Positions 1-11,102 of a stretch of DNA of 64,000 nt are shown one piece after another; the stretch's first letter is position 1, and every line of letters starts with the position of its first letter. Source of the stretch: Codonopsis lanceolata (taxonomy: Eukaryota > Streptophyta > Magnoliopsida > Asterales > Campanulaceae); NCBI GenBank assembly GCA_013146195.2, contig CM028379.1:108866168-108930167 (forward strand), read 5' to 3'. The notes beneath the pieces were generated by a model, which saw only the letters and a program-made list of their open reading frames with translations, had not been told where the DNA came from and did no database searches. The position numbers and the translations under genes were made by a program.

Positions 1-290
1 GCAATAAATGACCTATGCATCGAGATTTATTTTTGTATTCTAATTCCAAACTGATGCATTGCAAATACTAAAAAGTTTCATCGCGAATCCAAATCATTGC
101 ATATCAATGTATCACAATTCATCCAATTTCTTGATCACAAATTCAATTTTTACATCGCGATAAATTGACGTGTGCATCACGATAAATGACATGCATCATG
201 ATTTTCTTTTGTAATTTTAATTTCAAATTGATGCATCACAATTCTAAATAGGATCATCGTAAATCCAAATCGATTCATCGTAAGTTATCC
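1..290. repeat. degenerate direct repeat, about 180-bp spacing
   Basis: Positions about 5-105 and 185-285 carry the same degenerate text. Each begins near AAATGAC, runs through GATGCATYRCAA and a CATCGYGAATCCAAATC-like motif, and ends near ATTCAT. The repeat is rich in ATGCATC and TCGCGATA-type words that reappear around 16.2-17.4 kb. No open reading frame of interest is present. It is probably the decayed end of a repeat family entering from outside the window. Confidence 0.5.
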
Positions 291-1028
291 ATTTATTACT
301 GCAATTAACAAGGTTTCTGTGTGAATCACAAATCTAATCCTCTCTCCTCCCCTCACCATCATTGATAACATCACCACCACCATTGTCTTACCAACAACCC
401 ACTCCGCATCTGCACTAATTCATTGTCACATACATATATCAAACCAAATACGATGAATTTATACAAGTAAGAATGTCGAAATCAGACAACAGCTGGTGAG
501 ATCTGTTGTTGTTGTTGTTGCAGAGACTTACCTTTGTATCTATTGAGGATTTTTTTAAAAATTTCCGAAGGAATGAATGATCACATTCACATATGGATAG
601 ATAGTTAGGTAAATGTTGGGAGACGAATTACCTATAAATTTCAACTTTAAGTACAATCATACCTAAATTTTCAATCAATATGTGATCATAGATAACTTAT
701 TCATCCAAACATCAAATTAGACAAATAAATATGATTTCAATATTCTTAAGGAGTACAACATATTTCTACAATTATCCTTATCATTACATAAATGGCTCAT
801 TGAGAAATCTGTAGCTCAAGATTGCACAATTTTTCCAACAGCTTTCGTATTGAAGATATAAACTTGAAATTTTTAATCCAAAAATATCCCCGTTTCTAAT
901 TATAACAATCTCCAATACTCGAATAATCTCATGGCGAAGTAACAATAATTAGTATTAAAACCGGACAATAATAAAACAAACATTTTGACTTTTATTTGTA
1001 AAACGTATTCCTAGTATATTAAAAAATA
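291..1028. other. AT-rich intergenic DNA, no gene seen
   Basis: There is no coding potential beyond short random frames. A short GTT microsatellite lies near 505-521. Nothing else could be supported. Confidence 0.6.
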
Positions 1029-1207
1029 CTTCATCCGTTTCGAGCAAATAATCTACTATTCTATTTTAGGATATTTTACTCAAAGAGTCTATTTTCAAAA
1101 ATTAAGATATAAAAATATCTTTTTACTACTAATAAACTATTAAATGTTTCATTTTCTTAAAAAAAATTTACTTTCAAAGGAGGACTCTCTTTCCGAAAAC
1201 GAGGGAT
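1029..1207. mobile_element. Stowaway-like MITE (decayed)
   Basis: This is a 179-bp AT-rich element flanked by TA. The left end is CTTCATCCGTTTCGAGC and the right end is a degenerate complement (CCGAAAACGAGGGAT). The interior matches three other copies in the window (23146, 23673, 60318): ATTCTATTTT-AGGATATTTTACT, then AAAAATATC, then CTACTAATAAACTA. Stowaway elements are non-autonomous Tc1/mariner derivatives that duplicate TA. Confidence 0.65.
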
Positions 1208-1450
1208 TACATAGTACTGCTTAATCACCGAATAATACATAATAAAAATGTTTAAATAAATAGTAGTTCGAATTGGATCGGACTTGATTTAATATATAAC
1301 AAGCTCAACACTATTACAAGAATGAAGTAATTTTATGACAAGGATTTTGTGAGATGGATTTTAATTTTAGGATGAATCGATCGTAATAAGATAGATTGCC
1401 ATCAATTTTATAATATTTGTTTTCAAGGGTATTTTTTGTCTATTATATTT

Positions 1451-2240
1451 GGGTCGTGCTATTGAGACCCCCTAAAATCTAAACTTCCTATTTTACCCTC
1501 CTCTATCCAAGTTGACCCCCCCTTCCCACCCCCCTCACCACCTCATCCCTCTCCCCCACCTCATTGTCTCCCCAATCCACCTTCATCCCCTCCCCATCAC
1601 CTCTACATCTCATCACCTCCATTCTTCCCAGTTTCTCCCTTTTAAAAAAAATAAATTTAATTCTAAGTTTGTTCAGCCCTAATCGACCGAACAAACTTGT
1701 TCTGTTCGGCCATGGGTGACCGAACAACCTTGAATTGTTTGGTCATGGGTGACCGAACAACCTTGTGTTGTTCGGCCACAAGGCAGTTCAATCACCCATG
1801 GTTGAACAATTTAAGGTTGTTCGATCACCTATGGCCGAAGAGGACAAGTTTGTTCGGTCGACCAGGGCCGAACAAACCTGTAATTAATTTTTTTATTTTT
1901 TAAAAAAGAAGGAGAAACGGGGAAGAATGGAGGTGTGAGGGGAGGGGAATAGAAGAGGCTATGGGGAGTATATGGGGAGGGGAAGAGGTGATGGAAGGAG
2001 GGATTGGGATTGGGGAAGGAGGAGGCGGTGTGGGAGGGAGGACGCATTCGCAATGAGGTGGGGGAGGGAGGACGCGGTGTGGGGGGAGAGGGAGGAAGAG
2101 GTGAGGGGGGATGGAGGAGGCGGTGAGGGGGGTGGGAAGGGGGTCAACTTGGATATGGAAGGGTAAAATAGGAAGTTAGGGTTTTTTGTGGTTTTGGGGA
2201 GTTCAACTTGGAGGAACGAAGGGTCTCAATAGCGCAACCC
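1451..2240. mobile_element. palindromic foldback element, Mutator-like TIRs
   Basis: The ends GGGTCGTGCTATTGAGACCC (1451) and, on the opposite strand, GGGTTGCGCTATTGAGACCC (2240) begin very long terminal inverted repeats. Arm similarity continues through CTTCCTATTTTACCC and ATCCAAGTTGACCCCC and a C/T-rich stretch almost to the centre, so the whole unit can fold back. The centre (about 1690-1890) holds 33-bp direct repeats of a GTTCGGCCATGGGTGACC type that are themselves GTTCGG...CCGAAC hairpins. The flanks ATTATATTT (1442-1450) and ATTATAATTT (2241-2250) look like an imperfect 9-10-bp target duplication, as expected for Mutator-like elements. No transposase is encoded; the small frames inside are low-complexity by-products of the purine/pyrimidine-rich arms. 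Confidence 0.75.
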
Positions 2241-2253
2241 ATTATAATTTCTT

Positions 2254-3870
2254 GGCCAAAATACAAAAAACCCCTTGAAGTTTCCACCTAATCCCAAAGT
2301 GGTACCCAACCTAAGGTTTGTGCCAAACTCATACCTAACGTTGCAAATTGTCTCATGTTGCACCATCAATCAGACGATCGTTTCAATTGGAACGTTAAAT
2401 AGCACGTGCGGGGTAAAATAGACATTTCCATTGAAGAGACTCACAAACAGAGGGAAAATTGAGGGTATAAGTAACAACGACCAATTGTCTCAAGGAAAAT
2501 TGAGGTTCCACCATGGACATTTCATTTCCATGGCTTAGCAGGACATCATCGATCACGAAATCATACTACAAATTATCATACTAACCTTCATCGTTATCTT
2601 CCAATGATAGTTCTCCAGTTGACCAATCCACTAAATATGAAATTGAAACGAAAGTCTTCGTAAATGAGACGTCCAGGAACAAGCGGATTCAATCAGACGA
2701 CAGATTCGCACTGACCGAAACCAAAAGTCTGACGTAGAGAAATATTGAAAATGGAAAACAATATAGGAGCATTTGACCAAGTCTCTTTCCTTGCCAAAGG
2801 ATGACTTTTTCTGCCCCTGACATTTCTTTCAGTCAGCCCGGGAATGGCGTGGCGCGATTCAACAATACTCGAAGGACTGGGGCTAGTAGACATAAAAAGA
2901 GATGCCTAAAACCAAAAGAGATTTCATTTTTCTTCTTAATCCCGATGTCGGCCATCTTGAATCAAGAAAAGTTTGAATGGGAAAACAGGGTGAGACAGAC
3001 AGAGGTAGCCCTGTGATATCCTATCGGTCATCCAAGAAAGGTAGAATGATTTTACAGAAAAGCATCCAACATTGTCTCAATTGAAGGATGAGATGTTCCT
3101 ATATTATGGAAGGACGTTTAGTCGGGAAATAACACTCAAGCTCACTCCTCCTCGTCAGGGCAATTGTCGTTGCCGTACTGTTCTCACCACGCTTTTGACC
3201 TATCTTTCACCCATAACCTCTGCTGTTGCCCTCCTCCTGCATCGCCGTCATTTCTGCCAATTAGGTACGTTGGTGATCGAGCTAGAGATATTATCAGATT
3301 GTCGATGGATTTTCGTTAGCATCCCCGAATAATCGATCTCGTAGATTTCAATTATTTAAGTTGGTTTGTATGGAAGTTGAAGTCCAAGACGAAATTGGGT
3401 TGTAAATGGGGAAATTCGAGATCATAATTGGGTTTTCTTCGAATTCGTCGAAGAATGTGTTGATGATATCATTCAATTGGGTGGCATCTAATTCGTGGAG
3501 TTCTAATTCAACATCTTCATCGAAATCAAGTTTTCTTCTCTTGGGACCATTGTTGATCTTAGAAGAGTCTAGTTCTTGAAAGAAACTAGAGAAACTAGAG
3601 AAATCGTTGTGGTTGAGGAAAGGAATTGGACCAATTTCCATTTTATAGAAAGAGAGATTGAGTCAAGAAAGTGAATATGTGAATGAAGGATATTTGTGAG
3701 CCTCTTTGGTGGAAATGTCTATTTTACCCCGCACGTGCTATTTAACATTCTAATTGAAACGGTACTGAGGGTGCAAATGGGACAATCAGGTATGAGTTTG
3801 GCACAAACCTTAGGTTGGGTACCACTATGAGATTTGGTGGAAACTTCAAGGGTTTTTCATATTTTGGCCT
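2254..3870. mobile_element. Mutator-like element A (non-autonomous)
   Basis: The terminal inverted repeats are about 190 bp. The left arm starts GGCCAAAATACAAAAAACCC (2254) and the right arm ends with the complement of GGCCAAAATATGAAAAACCC (3870). Both arms contain a GCACGTGC-type G-box followed by a TATTTAACRTT-like word. The flanks TAATTTCTT (2245-2253) and TATTTTCTT (3871-3879) match at 8 of 9 positions, a typical Mutator target duplication. It lies directly against the foldback element at 1451-2240. No MURA transposase is visible. The interior has a 97-codon frame on the minus strand, so it may be a gene-carrying (Pack-MULE type) unit. The same TIR family recurs at 17534-18737 and as a single end at about 14030-14217. 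Confidence 0.8.
3348..3641 (-). CDS. hypothetical 97-aa protein inside Mutator-like element A
   Basis: The product is not recognised. The minus-strand frame starts about 50 bp inside the right TIR of the surrounding element, so the TIR could supply its promoter. The protein is acidic, with a basic cluster PKRRKLDF at about residues 33-40 that resembles a nuclear localisation signal. It then has an acidic, leucine-containing stretch (DEDVELELHELDATQL) and a phenylalanine-rich N-terminus. Composition looks protein-like rather than random, but there is no known catalytic motif. It may be a captured host exon or simply a spurious frame. No intron borders were identified. Confidence 0.3.
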   Translation of the reverse strand: MEIGPIPFLNHNDFSSFSSFFQELDSSKINNGPKRRKLDFDEDVELELHELDATQLNDIINTFFDEFEENPIMISNFPIYNPISSWTSTSIQTNLNN

Positions 3871-3879
3871 ATTTTCTTA

Positions 3880-4489
3880 CATGATTTCAGATTCTTTAAT
3901 TGTCATCACATGCTAAGTATTTGTGTCTTTAACAAACCTAAAGCTAATGAAATGAAAAGGTGGAGGTATTTCACTAGAAAACATAGAGTATTAGACACTA
4001 AACAAGGTAGTATAATATAACAACTTTTTCTTCACTTTATTATATATTTGTCTATAACTCTCGGGCAAACCATTGAGAGGATAGATTCATTTTTACCCAA
4101 TAGATCTTTTGAGACGAAAGTGTTAAAAGACCCTAAATATATATCAGGTACAATCAAGTTTAACTATCAATTATAACAAAAATTCAGTGGTCACACCTCT
4201 TACAAGTCAACTAGTTTTGAGATGAATTCTCAAAGTTTAAGATGGTATTAAAGTAGACTCTCTGAGCTTGAGTAACTTTATTCATTATATATGTAAATAG
4301 TGTGTTAATTGTGAAGTTGTCATGTTAAATTCAAGAATCTAAAGATATGTAAGCTATTGTATATCAACTAGCTAGCTATATTTGCTTCTCTAATACAGTT
4401 ATTGTTGTGCACAGCGAAAGAATTTACAAACAATTAACAAAGTAATCCAAAATCAATTAGAGAGAGAGAGAGAGATTGAGGCCAACAAA
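3880..4489. other. intergenic DNA with a short AG microsatellite
   Basis: No gene was seen. An (AG)n run lies at about 4459-4475. The remainder is AT-rich single-copy-looking sequence. Confidence 0.5.
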
Positions 4490-6200
4490 CTTGTAAGTCC
4501 AGTTGGCAACCAAATAAGGCTAGAGGGGGTGAATAGTCTTTCTAAAACTTTAAGGATTGTTTTGAAAACTTTAAAAGTTGCAGCGGAAAAGATAAGTTTT
4601 TAGCAGCTGATCTAAAATAAGTAGATAGCATCTGCTGAATGTAAAACAGTTTGGAAAGCAGCTGCTGAACTTAAAACAATTTGGTTTGGTTTTCTTTTGA
4701 TCACTTAAGTATAGGAACTGACTTGAAGTACACTATATATAAGATCAACTATATAAATAATTCAGGAATGTAACTGTTAAGCACTTAAGTAGATAGAAGT
4801 TGCTTAAGTGTATGAACAGTAAAAACAACAGATAGAATAACAGAGTATTTGGAGTGGTTCACAGTGTTAAAACTACTACGTCTACTACCAAGTTGGTCAA
4901 ACTTGGATTTTGAAGTGCACTAAATATATTGAAATTCTAAGTGATTACTAACGGATCTATGCACAACAAAAACCAAAGTTTGAATAGTATGATTAAGAAA
5001 CAATCATACTCGTGCAAAAATCAAGTATTCTTTTATGATTTGGAAGATGTAAGGAAGAATACAGTGATTGTCTAAATAAGAACTAGAAAAAGAATCATAT
5101 GTGTAAGCCTAACTAGTAAGTGTTTAAGGACTGAAACACATCAAGGAAATAATAGCTTTGAAGAATGTATTGAGTGTTCAGTCATGAGTTAAAACAGATC
5201 AAAGAGAGAATAACTTGTGAGAAATAAATGATGGCTTCAACTTCTGTTTTGGAGAACTGGAGCATTTCAAGAGAGAATAGCTTGAGGGAATATGAGAAAT
5301 GCTTCTATCCAATTCTTCACCCCTTCAATCATTTCTCCCATGTCTTTAAATAGAAGTCTTGAGTTTGTAGCCGTTGGAGAGAAATGTTGAGTATTTTGAA
5401 TTCCCTGTTAAGAATGAAGATGAGATTTTTTTCATTTAAAGTTAAAAGATTTATGACAGATGAATATATTTATTCATTGGAATAAGGATGACTTTGAGTT
5501 TCCTGTTAGGTGAAAAAGACATCTTCTCATAAATAAGCATAAGAGAATTAGATACAGACAATATCTTCTAGCATGATATATTAAATAAGGTGGTTGGCTA
5601 GCTGATCTATTTAACATGTAAGGCATTTAATGTAATGACAAAAAAATTTCTATGAATAGTATGGAAAAAAGTTAAGTTTACTTTATAAAATAAAGAAACA
5701 AGGAAAGAGAAAACTACCTTTAATGTTGATGTAGAAAACATCATCTTGTTTATTTTCCCAAAGTAAATATCAAAAGCTTATACTTTTCATTGGCACTATT
5801 CATCTGCTATAGTAACTTCAGCAGCAAGTACTATTCATCTACTACAGTAACTTCGGCAGCTAGTACTATTCATCTGTTACAGTAATTTCAACAGCTAGTA
5901 CTATTTATCTGCTACAGTAACTTCAACAGCTAGTAATATTCATCAACACTAGTCACTTGCTACAATACCTTCAGCAGCTAGTATTATTCATCGGCTACAG
6001 CTTCTTGCTTGCAGCTTCTTCCAACTTTCAGCTTTCAGCTTGTAAAACTTTTAGAACAATCTAAATAAAGTTGTCTTCTAGAGTGTGGCACGTAGTCTAC
6101 TCACAAATTAGTATATAGGCAATCCTGCCAAGACTTAAGTAATTGGTACAAGCAAATCCATTATAAGGGGGAATATGCACAAAATGGTTTTAAATAATTA
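4490..6200. mobile_element. unclassified retroelement-like relic
   Basis: No coding frame is preserved. The stretch includes phrases common in plant repeat DNA (AGGCTAGAGGGGGTGAATAG at 4518; a GAGTGGTTCACAG...ACTACGTCTACTACC segment near 4853). It runs into the copia RNase H relic at about 6205. I could not identify termini or target duplications, so the class is a guess. The 35-bp tandem repeat at 5795-5995 lies inside it. Confidence 0.3.
5795..5995. repeat. 35-bp minisatellite, about 5-6 units
   Basis: Units read approximately AGTACTATTCATCTGCTACA followed by GTAACTTCAGCAGCT. The clean units start at 5827 and 5862 with an exact 35-bp period, and more diverged units lie on either side. No coding role is apparent. 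Confidence 0.75.
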
Positions 6201-6247
6201 ATCATGTTGTCAAAAGAATAATTAGGTATGTTGATGAGACATGTGCT

Positions 6248-6732
6248 ATGAGTTTGTGGTACACAAAACACACTAATACTAACCTTGTTGGTTTTAGTGA
6301 TGCTGATTGGGCAAGTAGTGTAGATGACATGAGGAGTACTTCTGGTGGATGCTTTTACTTGGATAATAACTTGATCTCTTGGTTTAGGAAAAAACAAAAT
6401 TGTGTTGCCATCTCCACATTGCTGCTGGTAATGGGTGTACACAACTTTTATGGATGAACCAAATGATCAAGAATTGTGACCTACACAGTGAAGTGTTAAT
6501 CATGTATTGTGACAACACCAGTGCTATAAGCATAGCAAAAAATCATGTTCAACACTTTAGAACTAAGCACATTGATATAAGACACCATTTTATTAGAGAC
6601 TTGGTTGAACAAGATATCATTTGCATTGAACATATGGGGACTGAAAAACAACTGGCTGATATTTTTACTAAGAGTCTAGATTTTGCGAGATTTATCAATC
6701 TTAGGAAATCTCTCGGTATGTGTGTCATATGA
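6248..6732 (+). pseudogene. Ty1/copia RNase H (3' end of pol), frameshifted
   Basis: Two overlapping frames together cover the copia-type RNase H. The first has GFSDADWASSVDDMRSTSGG and SWFRKKQNCVA. The second has YCDNTSAISIAKNHVQH, KHIDIRHHFIRDLVEQ and QLADIFTKSLD, the usual C-terminal signature of copia Pol. The break falls at about 6415-6425, where the conserved segment around the catalytic glutamate (AEAEY in relatives) is deleted and the frame changes. The enzyme would normally remove RNA from RNA/DNA hybrids during reverse transcription. The start is not a gene start; upstream pol is absent. Confidence 0.9.
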
Positions 6733-6741
6733 CCCTTCACT

Positions 6742-6839
6742 CACTATATATATATATATATATAAATATATATTATAAATATATATATAAATATATATTA
6801 TAAATAAATAAATAAATATATATATATATATATATATAG
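6742..6839. repeat. (TA)n / TAAA microsatellite
   Basis: An interrupted TA-rich simple repeat follows the pol stop directly. At the same position in element 2 (about 45948 and 50912) there is only a short A-run, so the expansion is private to this copy. Confidence 0.85.
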
Positions 6840-8108
6840 GCATTCTGCATTGTGTGTTTAGGGGAGCACACTAGGTTCATCTCTTATGTTTTGTGCATGT
6901 TGTTGTCTGGGATTTGCATTCAAAATATGTTGTGATTTCTTTGTTCTACTTCTCTCACTCTCTCTCCCAAAAAAATTTGATGTTGAAAAATCTTAAGCCC
7001 ACAAAGGAAAGAGCTACCTTTTGAAATCTAGGGATGTGGCAATTTATCTTGGTACTATGGAACTTAGGTTCTCATAGGGTGATCTTGATAAAATTGAATT
7101 TCTTAAAAGAAAAAGTGTGAAAGCTACCTAACGGAAAAGAGCTACATATGAACAAGGTTGTGGCAACTTTCTTTTGGGACTATGAATCCTTGGATGTCAT
7201 GGGTTGATCAAAAGTTAAGTGACTTCCCTTGGTAAATAGTGTGAAAGGTTCCAAGTGGCATGTTGTGAATATGCTTAAAATAAAGTAGAGCTATTCTCCT
7301 ATGGAAATAAAGTACCTATGGAATTTGTGGGAGATGAGTATGGGTAGTATTAAGAAAATTTGAGAAATTGTACATAAAATCACAATTTTGGCGAATGCAT
7401 CTCCCAGTGCAGCTACATTGGGAACTGCATTCAGATGATCTAGACATTTTTCACATGTGTGTGACTACATTAGACTAGATTCTGTCTGATTTGTTTTCCT
7501 CATTTGTTAGGCATACATTTTAGGACATGTTCTGTTCTGATAATATCAGCCTATTGAATTTTTGCCCTTACCTCAAAAATTACAAAATAATTACCAAAGT
7601 ATTCCATGTTGAATATTTATGTGGTTGCCTAGTCTGTGTGATGTTCTAAGAATTCTTGTTAAGGATATAACTGCTATTGAATGCTTGGGTTGGTACAATT
7701 TTGGTAAACCCTTTGATGTGTTTGTTAAGAATCTTTGGTGATTTTGAAATTCAAAAATTCAAGAATGTGATAAAGAGATTAGTTGTTACCACACATACAA
7801 AGCTCTCCACATTTTTCTCTAGTCAAAATCAGATTTCTTATTACACTTGTACATGATTTGGTCAACCTTGGTTTGTTTTCAAAAATCAAAAATTGGTTTA
7901 GGGATTTCACAAACAGCCTCTCCTATTCCTGAAATTTTGCTCCTAACGGCTAATGTGTTTATGAGGTGTTTTAAGTTGTCCTTTCAGGTAGCAGGAACAA
8001 TATCACTCTCCACTCTCTCCTTTGCTCAACCGATTCCCAAAAGCGTTGAAGAATCTTGCTACCATTTCAATCTCTCTTCATCCCCTCTCTTGAAACCCTG
8101 AATCTTAA
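6840..8108 (+). other. untranslated spacer between pol and the extra 3' gene
   Basis: Homologous spacers lie at 45965-47202 and 50930-52147. Conservation is clear around GCATTSTGCATTG-type words after pol, CTACCTAACGGAAAAGAGCT, and the CATTGGGAACTGCA block that contains a palindromic motif (TGCAGCTACA at 7408-7417). No frame is conserved among the three copies. It may hold the subgenomic promoter or splice signals for the 3' gene, but this is inference. Confidence 0.5.
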
Positions 8109-9068
8109 ATGGCGTCTACTTCTTCCAGCTCTTTAGACACCATGAAGTAGAGTCGCTCAGCCAATGTAGCTTTGAGTGCTACTTCTGCCGGAGCTACATC
8201 GTCTCCAACTCCCTCTCCAATAAATCCAGGTTCAGCCATTGTTCTTGCTAAACCCCTTCCCGAACCTCTCATTGTCATATTACCTAGAGAAAAGGGGAAT
8301 GCCATAGACGTCGAGAACCTCGGTGACTTATCTGGTTTTCCCCAAATCGGAAACCCTAGCACTAGAAAATCCAAATGATTGTGAGGTATTCCAAGCAATT
8401 TTGAAAATCTGAGTGCTGCCGGGGTTGAAAAGGCAAAGAAGCTCAAAGTCACACCTGGACAGTTCGAAGAAGCAATTCAAATTGCTTCAGACAGTGACGA
8501 TGAGGATTTTGCTGGGACTGCCACTGTACATCAATTTGTGGCTGAGCCTCGTAGTCCTGCTCATAATATTGAACGTGGTCGATCTCCCATAGCCACAGCA
8601 GATGATGACTACCCCATTCCTTCCCCAAAAGTGGTTTTCCAACATGACTCTCCTCCTCAAAATGAGACTTCTACTGCTGGTCACTCTGTTGAGCCTGATG
8701 TGAATCTCTCTAACATGAGCTTCTCTGATGGGCAACGTACCCTGGCTGATTATTTGATGCAGCTGAAGCATGCTTCTCCAAAGCCCTCTTCATCTCCTTC
8801 TTCAAGCCCTGCCAAGTCCTCACGCTCCTCTGAGTTTGATGATAGTTTTGACCATGATTTTGCAACCAAAGAAGCTTCTCCTGAAGACAGTGAAGAGAGT
8901 GAAGATGTTCCCATAAGATTTACAAGAAGGGGAGCTACAATGTCCAATGTAGATCCAATGTAGCTACATCAGAAGATACATTCACTCCTGCATCCTCTTG
9001 AGCTACTTTAGGTACTCCCTTCTCTGCTCAGTTTATTACCTCTGCTACTTCCTTGAGGTATAACACCT
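8109..9068 (+). pseudogene. extra 3' gene of element 1, N-terminal part
   Basis: The ATG at 8109 (context AAATGGCGTC) matches the start at 52148 of element 2's downstream gene. The frame hits TAG after 13 codons and shifts again near 8380. The readable remainder (8538-8963) is an acidic, serine- and proline-rich segment with PSPSSSP-like runs, SSEFDDSFDHDFATKEASPE and EESEDVPIRFTRR. Similar low-complexity acidic text forms the N-terminal third of the protein in element 2. The gene is cut at 9068 by the 1.7-kb insertion. Confidence 0.7.
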
Positions 9069-10783
9069 TGTAGATATCCCAATTTCGTACCCCTGGTACG
9101 TAACATTGACATGCGATATCAAAACATGTTAAAACTTAACAAATGTCAAGTTACAGGATTTAAAAATGCAAAAGACAAAGCAGGATGCGCAAAACAGAAA
9201 AATGTAGGGGCTAGAAGTGGCAAAAAGTGGCTGAAATTGGAGCACAGGCGCGGCCAATAAGGCATCCTGGCACGGCGCCCAGGACCCTTGGCTCCGGTGC
9301 CAGGCTCTGCTACAGTTGCTCCCGAGTTAACGCATTGCACAAATTCTCAAGCACGCAATACAAGCTGGTGAAGCACAAAATAAAATTCAAAAATCCCAGC
9401 GATGTCCCTCTCTCAGCCTATAAATAGAGGACCCGGGTTCACTTTCAACACACATAAAAACGCCCAAAGCTTTTCAGCGTTGTTGTTACGCTGTGAGAAT
9501 AGTGAGCGATCGCGAGATAATGAGCGCCCCCTCCTATAAATCCTCGAAGCTCTATCAAATCTCCTCCAAATATAAAACCAACCGGTCAAAGTGAGCCTTA
9601 GCCTCCCAACTAGGCCAAATCCGCCAGAAACAAGCAGTTGTTCTGCCCGATTTTCGCCAGCAGCAAGCACGCAGCAGCAAAAACGCAAACAGTTGCTCCG
9701 CCCGTTTGACGGTGCCCATAAGCAACCTTCGGAAGCAATCACCCTGCCCGAACCGCAGCAGCAACAAAAAAGACTCCCTCTTCCGAAAGGACAGAACGAG
9801 CACACCACGCTCTAAAAGGTGAGCCTTTAAGGACGTTATTTTATAAAAAAACTATTTTTCATCCGGCCCAATGTAAAAATATAAGCCGTTATGCTGCCTG
9901 GATTTATTTAGAAAATAATATTAAAAAGAGTCATTATTATGACCAAATATTTTTAAGTGTATTTGTAATTATTGGAAGGAGGTGGCTACAAGCCTGTAAA
10001 TAATGTAGACATGGATGTATTTTTTTTCTTTTCTTTCTTTTAATGTTTTATTTATTTGCTAGATAAATATAATAAAAGTATATTTTAGCTAAAAACTGTT
10101 TTTGAGACCGAAAGGGCGAATTGGGTGCCTAGCACCTTCCTAACTCGTAATTTAGCCTCCGAACTCGTTTTTTTTTTTTTTTGCATTCTCTTGTTTTAAT
10201 TTTGGTTTTTTCTTTGTTTTCTCATTAAAATAAAAGATGACGACTCTGTTAAAACATTTTGGATCACAGTGAGGCATCGCAACATCCTTTCTTGCACTTT
10301 TCTGTTTTCCCCTATACAAGGGAGAATGAGAATGAAAGGGTGATGTATTCCTGCATCATGGTATCCCCTAAACAAGGGATAACTTGATACAGTAAACCCA
10401 AAGCACTCATAGCGATCCGAAATAGGCTTTAAGGCAATTTTCATAAAGTCCATAGTGGGGCCCGCAACATCCTTTCTTGCACTTTTCATTTTCCCCTAAA
10501 TAAGGGAAGAGGCGAATAAAAGGTTGATGCTTTCCTGCATCCTGTTATCCCCTAAAAAAGAGATAACTTCATACAGAAAACTCAAAGCTCTCATATTGGA
10601 CCAAAAATCACTAAAGTGACCGAAGCGTATTCCACGTGCTTTTGACAACATCTTTTCTGCATTTTTAATTTCGTCTTCCCCTAGAAAAGGGAGGGTGGAA
10701 TGGAAAGCGTGATGTCCGTTCTGCACGCCGCGCACCCCTATCCAAGGGCGCGCGGGGCATGGGCGCGATCCGGGGCACCCACA
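9069..10783. mobile_element. 1.7-kb LTR-type insertion (TG..CA, TSD CACCT)
   Basis: The host sequence is known from the uninterrupted duplicate at 11660-11690, so the borders are exact. CACCT at 9064-9068 and 10784-10788 flank an insert that begins TGTAGATATCCC and ends CACCCACA, the TG..CA ends and 5-bp duplication of an LTR retrotransposon. A promoter-like CTATAAATAGAGG lies at 9418. A GGGTGCCTAGCACC motif lies near 10114, of a kind found near the end of Tat/Ogre-like Gypsy LTRs. GATGACGACTCTGTT at about 10236 resembles their primer-binding site. No gag or pol is present. It is either a solo LTR or a short non-autonomous derivative; the class is inference. Confidence 0.7.
10270..10783. repeat. 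degenerate tandem repeats, about 185-190 bp
   Basis: Three diverged units begin near 10270, 10462 and 10643. Each carries CAACATCYTTTCTTGCA-like text followed by TTTTCCCCTA-A-AAGGGA, then a GATG...TCCTGCATC block and a second CCCCTA...AGGGATAAC block. They occupy the right third of the 1.7-kb insertion. Confidence 0.65.
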
Positions 10784-10788
10784 CACCT

Positions 10789-11098
10789 CTAGAAAAATTG
10801 TGGATGAAAGATTGATTCTCAAGGAAGAGCTGCTTGGACAAAATCTTGTTCAATTCTTTACTGATAGAGGTCTTTTAGCTACTTTGTCTTCTGTATCTCC
10901 TTACTTTAGGAATATCATTTTTGAATTTTATGTAAATCTTGAGAAAAGGATCTCTTCTGCTAGTGATCCTAGATTTGAAAAGGTGTATGTTAGGAACAAA
11001 CGGTTTGACTTTTCTCCCTCCATAATCAATAGGCTTTTTGGGTCTCCTGTTATTGGGGTTGTTGGATTAATGTTTGATTTAAATGTTTCTGTCCAAGA
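10789..11098 (+). pseudogene. 3' gene fragment after the insertion (duplicate 1)
   Basis: This continues the interrupted gene. It encodes DERLILKEELLGQNLVQFF and YFRNIIFEFYVNLEKRISSA, the start of the conserved domain seen complete at 11657-12400 and 52968-53750. It then ends abruptly at the duplication joint, where the frame changes into an unrelated reading of the second copy. It cannot make a full protein. Confidence 0.8.
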
Positions 11099-11102
11099 GC
11101 TT

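Noticed and set aside
1503..2166. Frames on both strands in the foldback element as proteins
   Set aside because: They come from the purine/pyrimidine-rich arms, mirror each other across the palindrome, and have no protein-like composition.
9413..9815. 131-codon minus frame and its overlapping partners in the 1.7-kb insertion
   Set aside because: They lie in the GC-rich leader of an LTR-like element, overlap each other on both strands, and show low-complexity Cys/Gly text with no family match.
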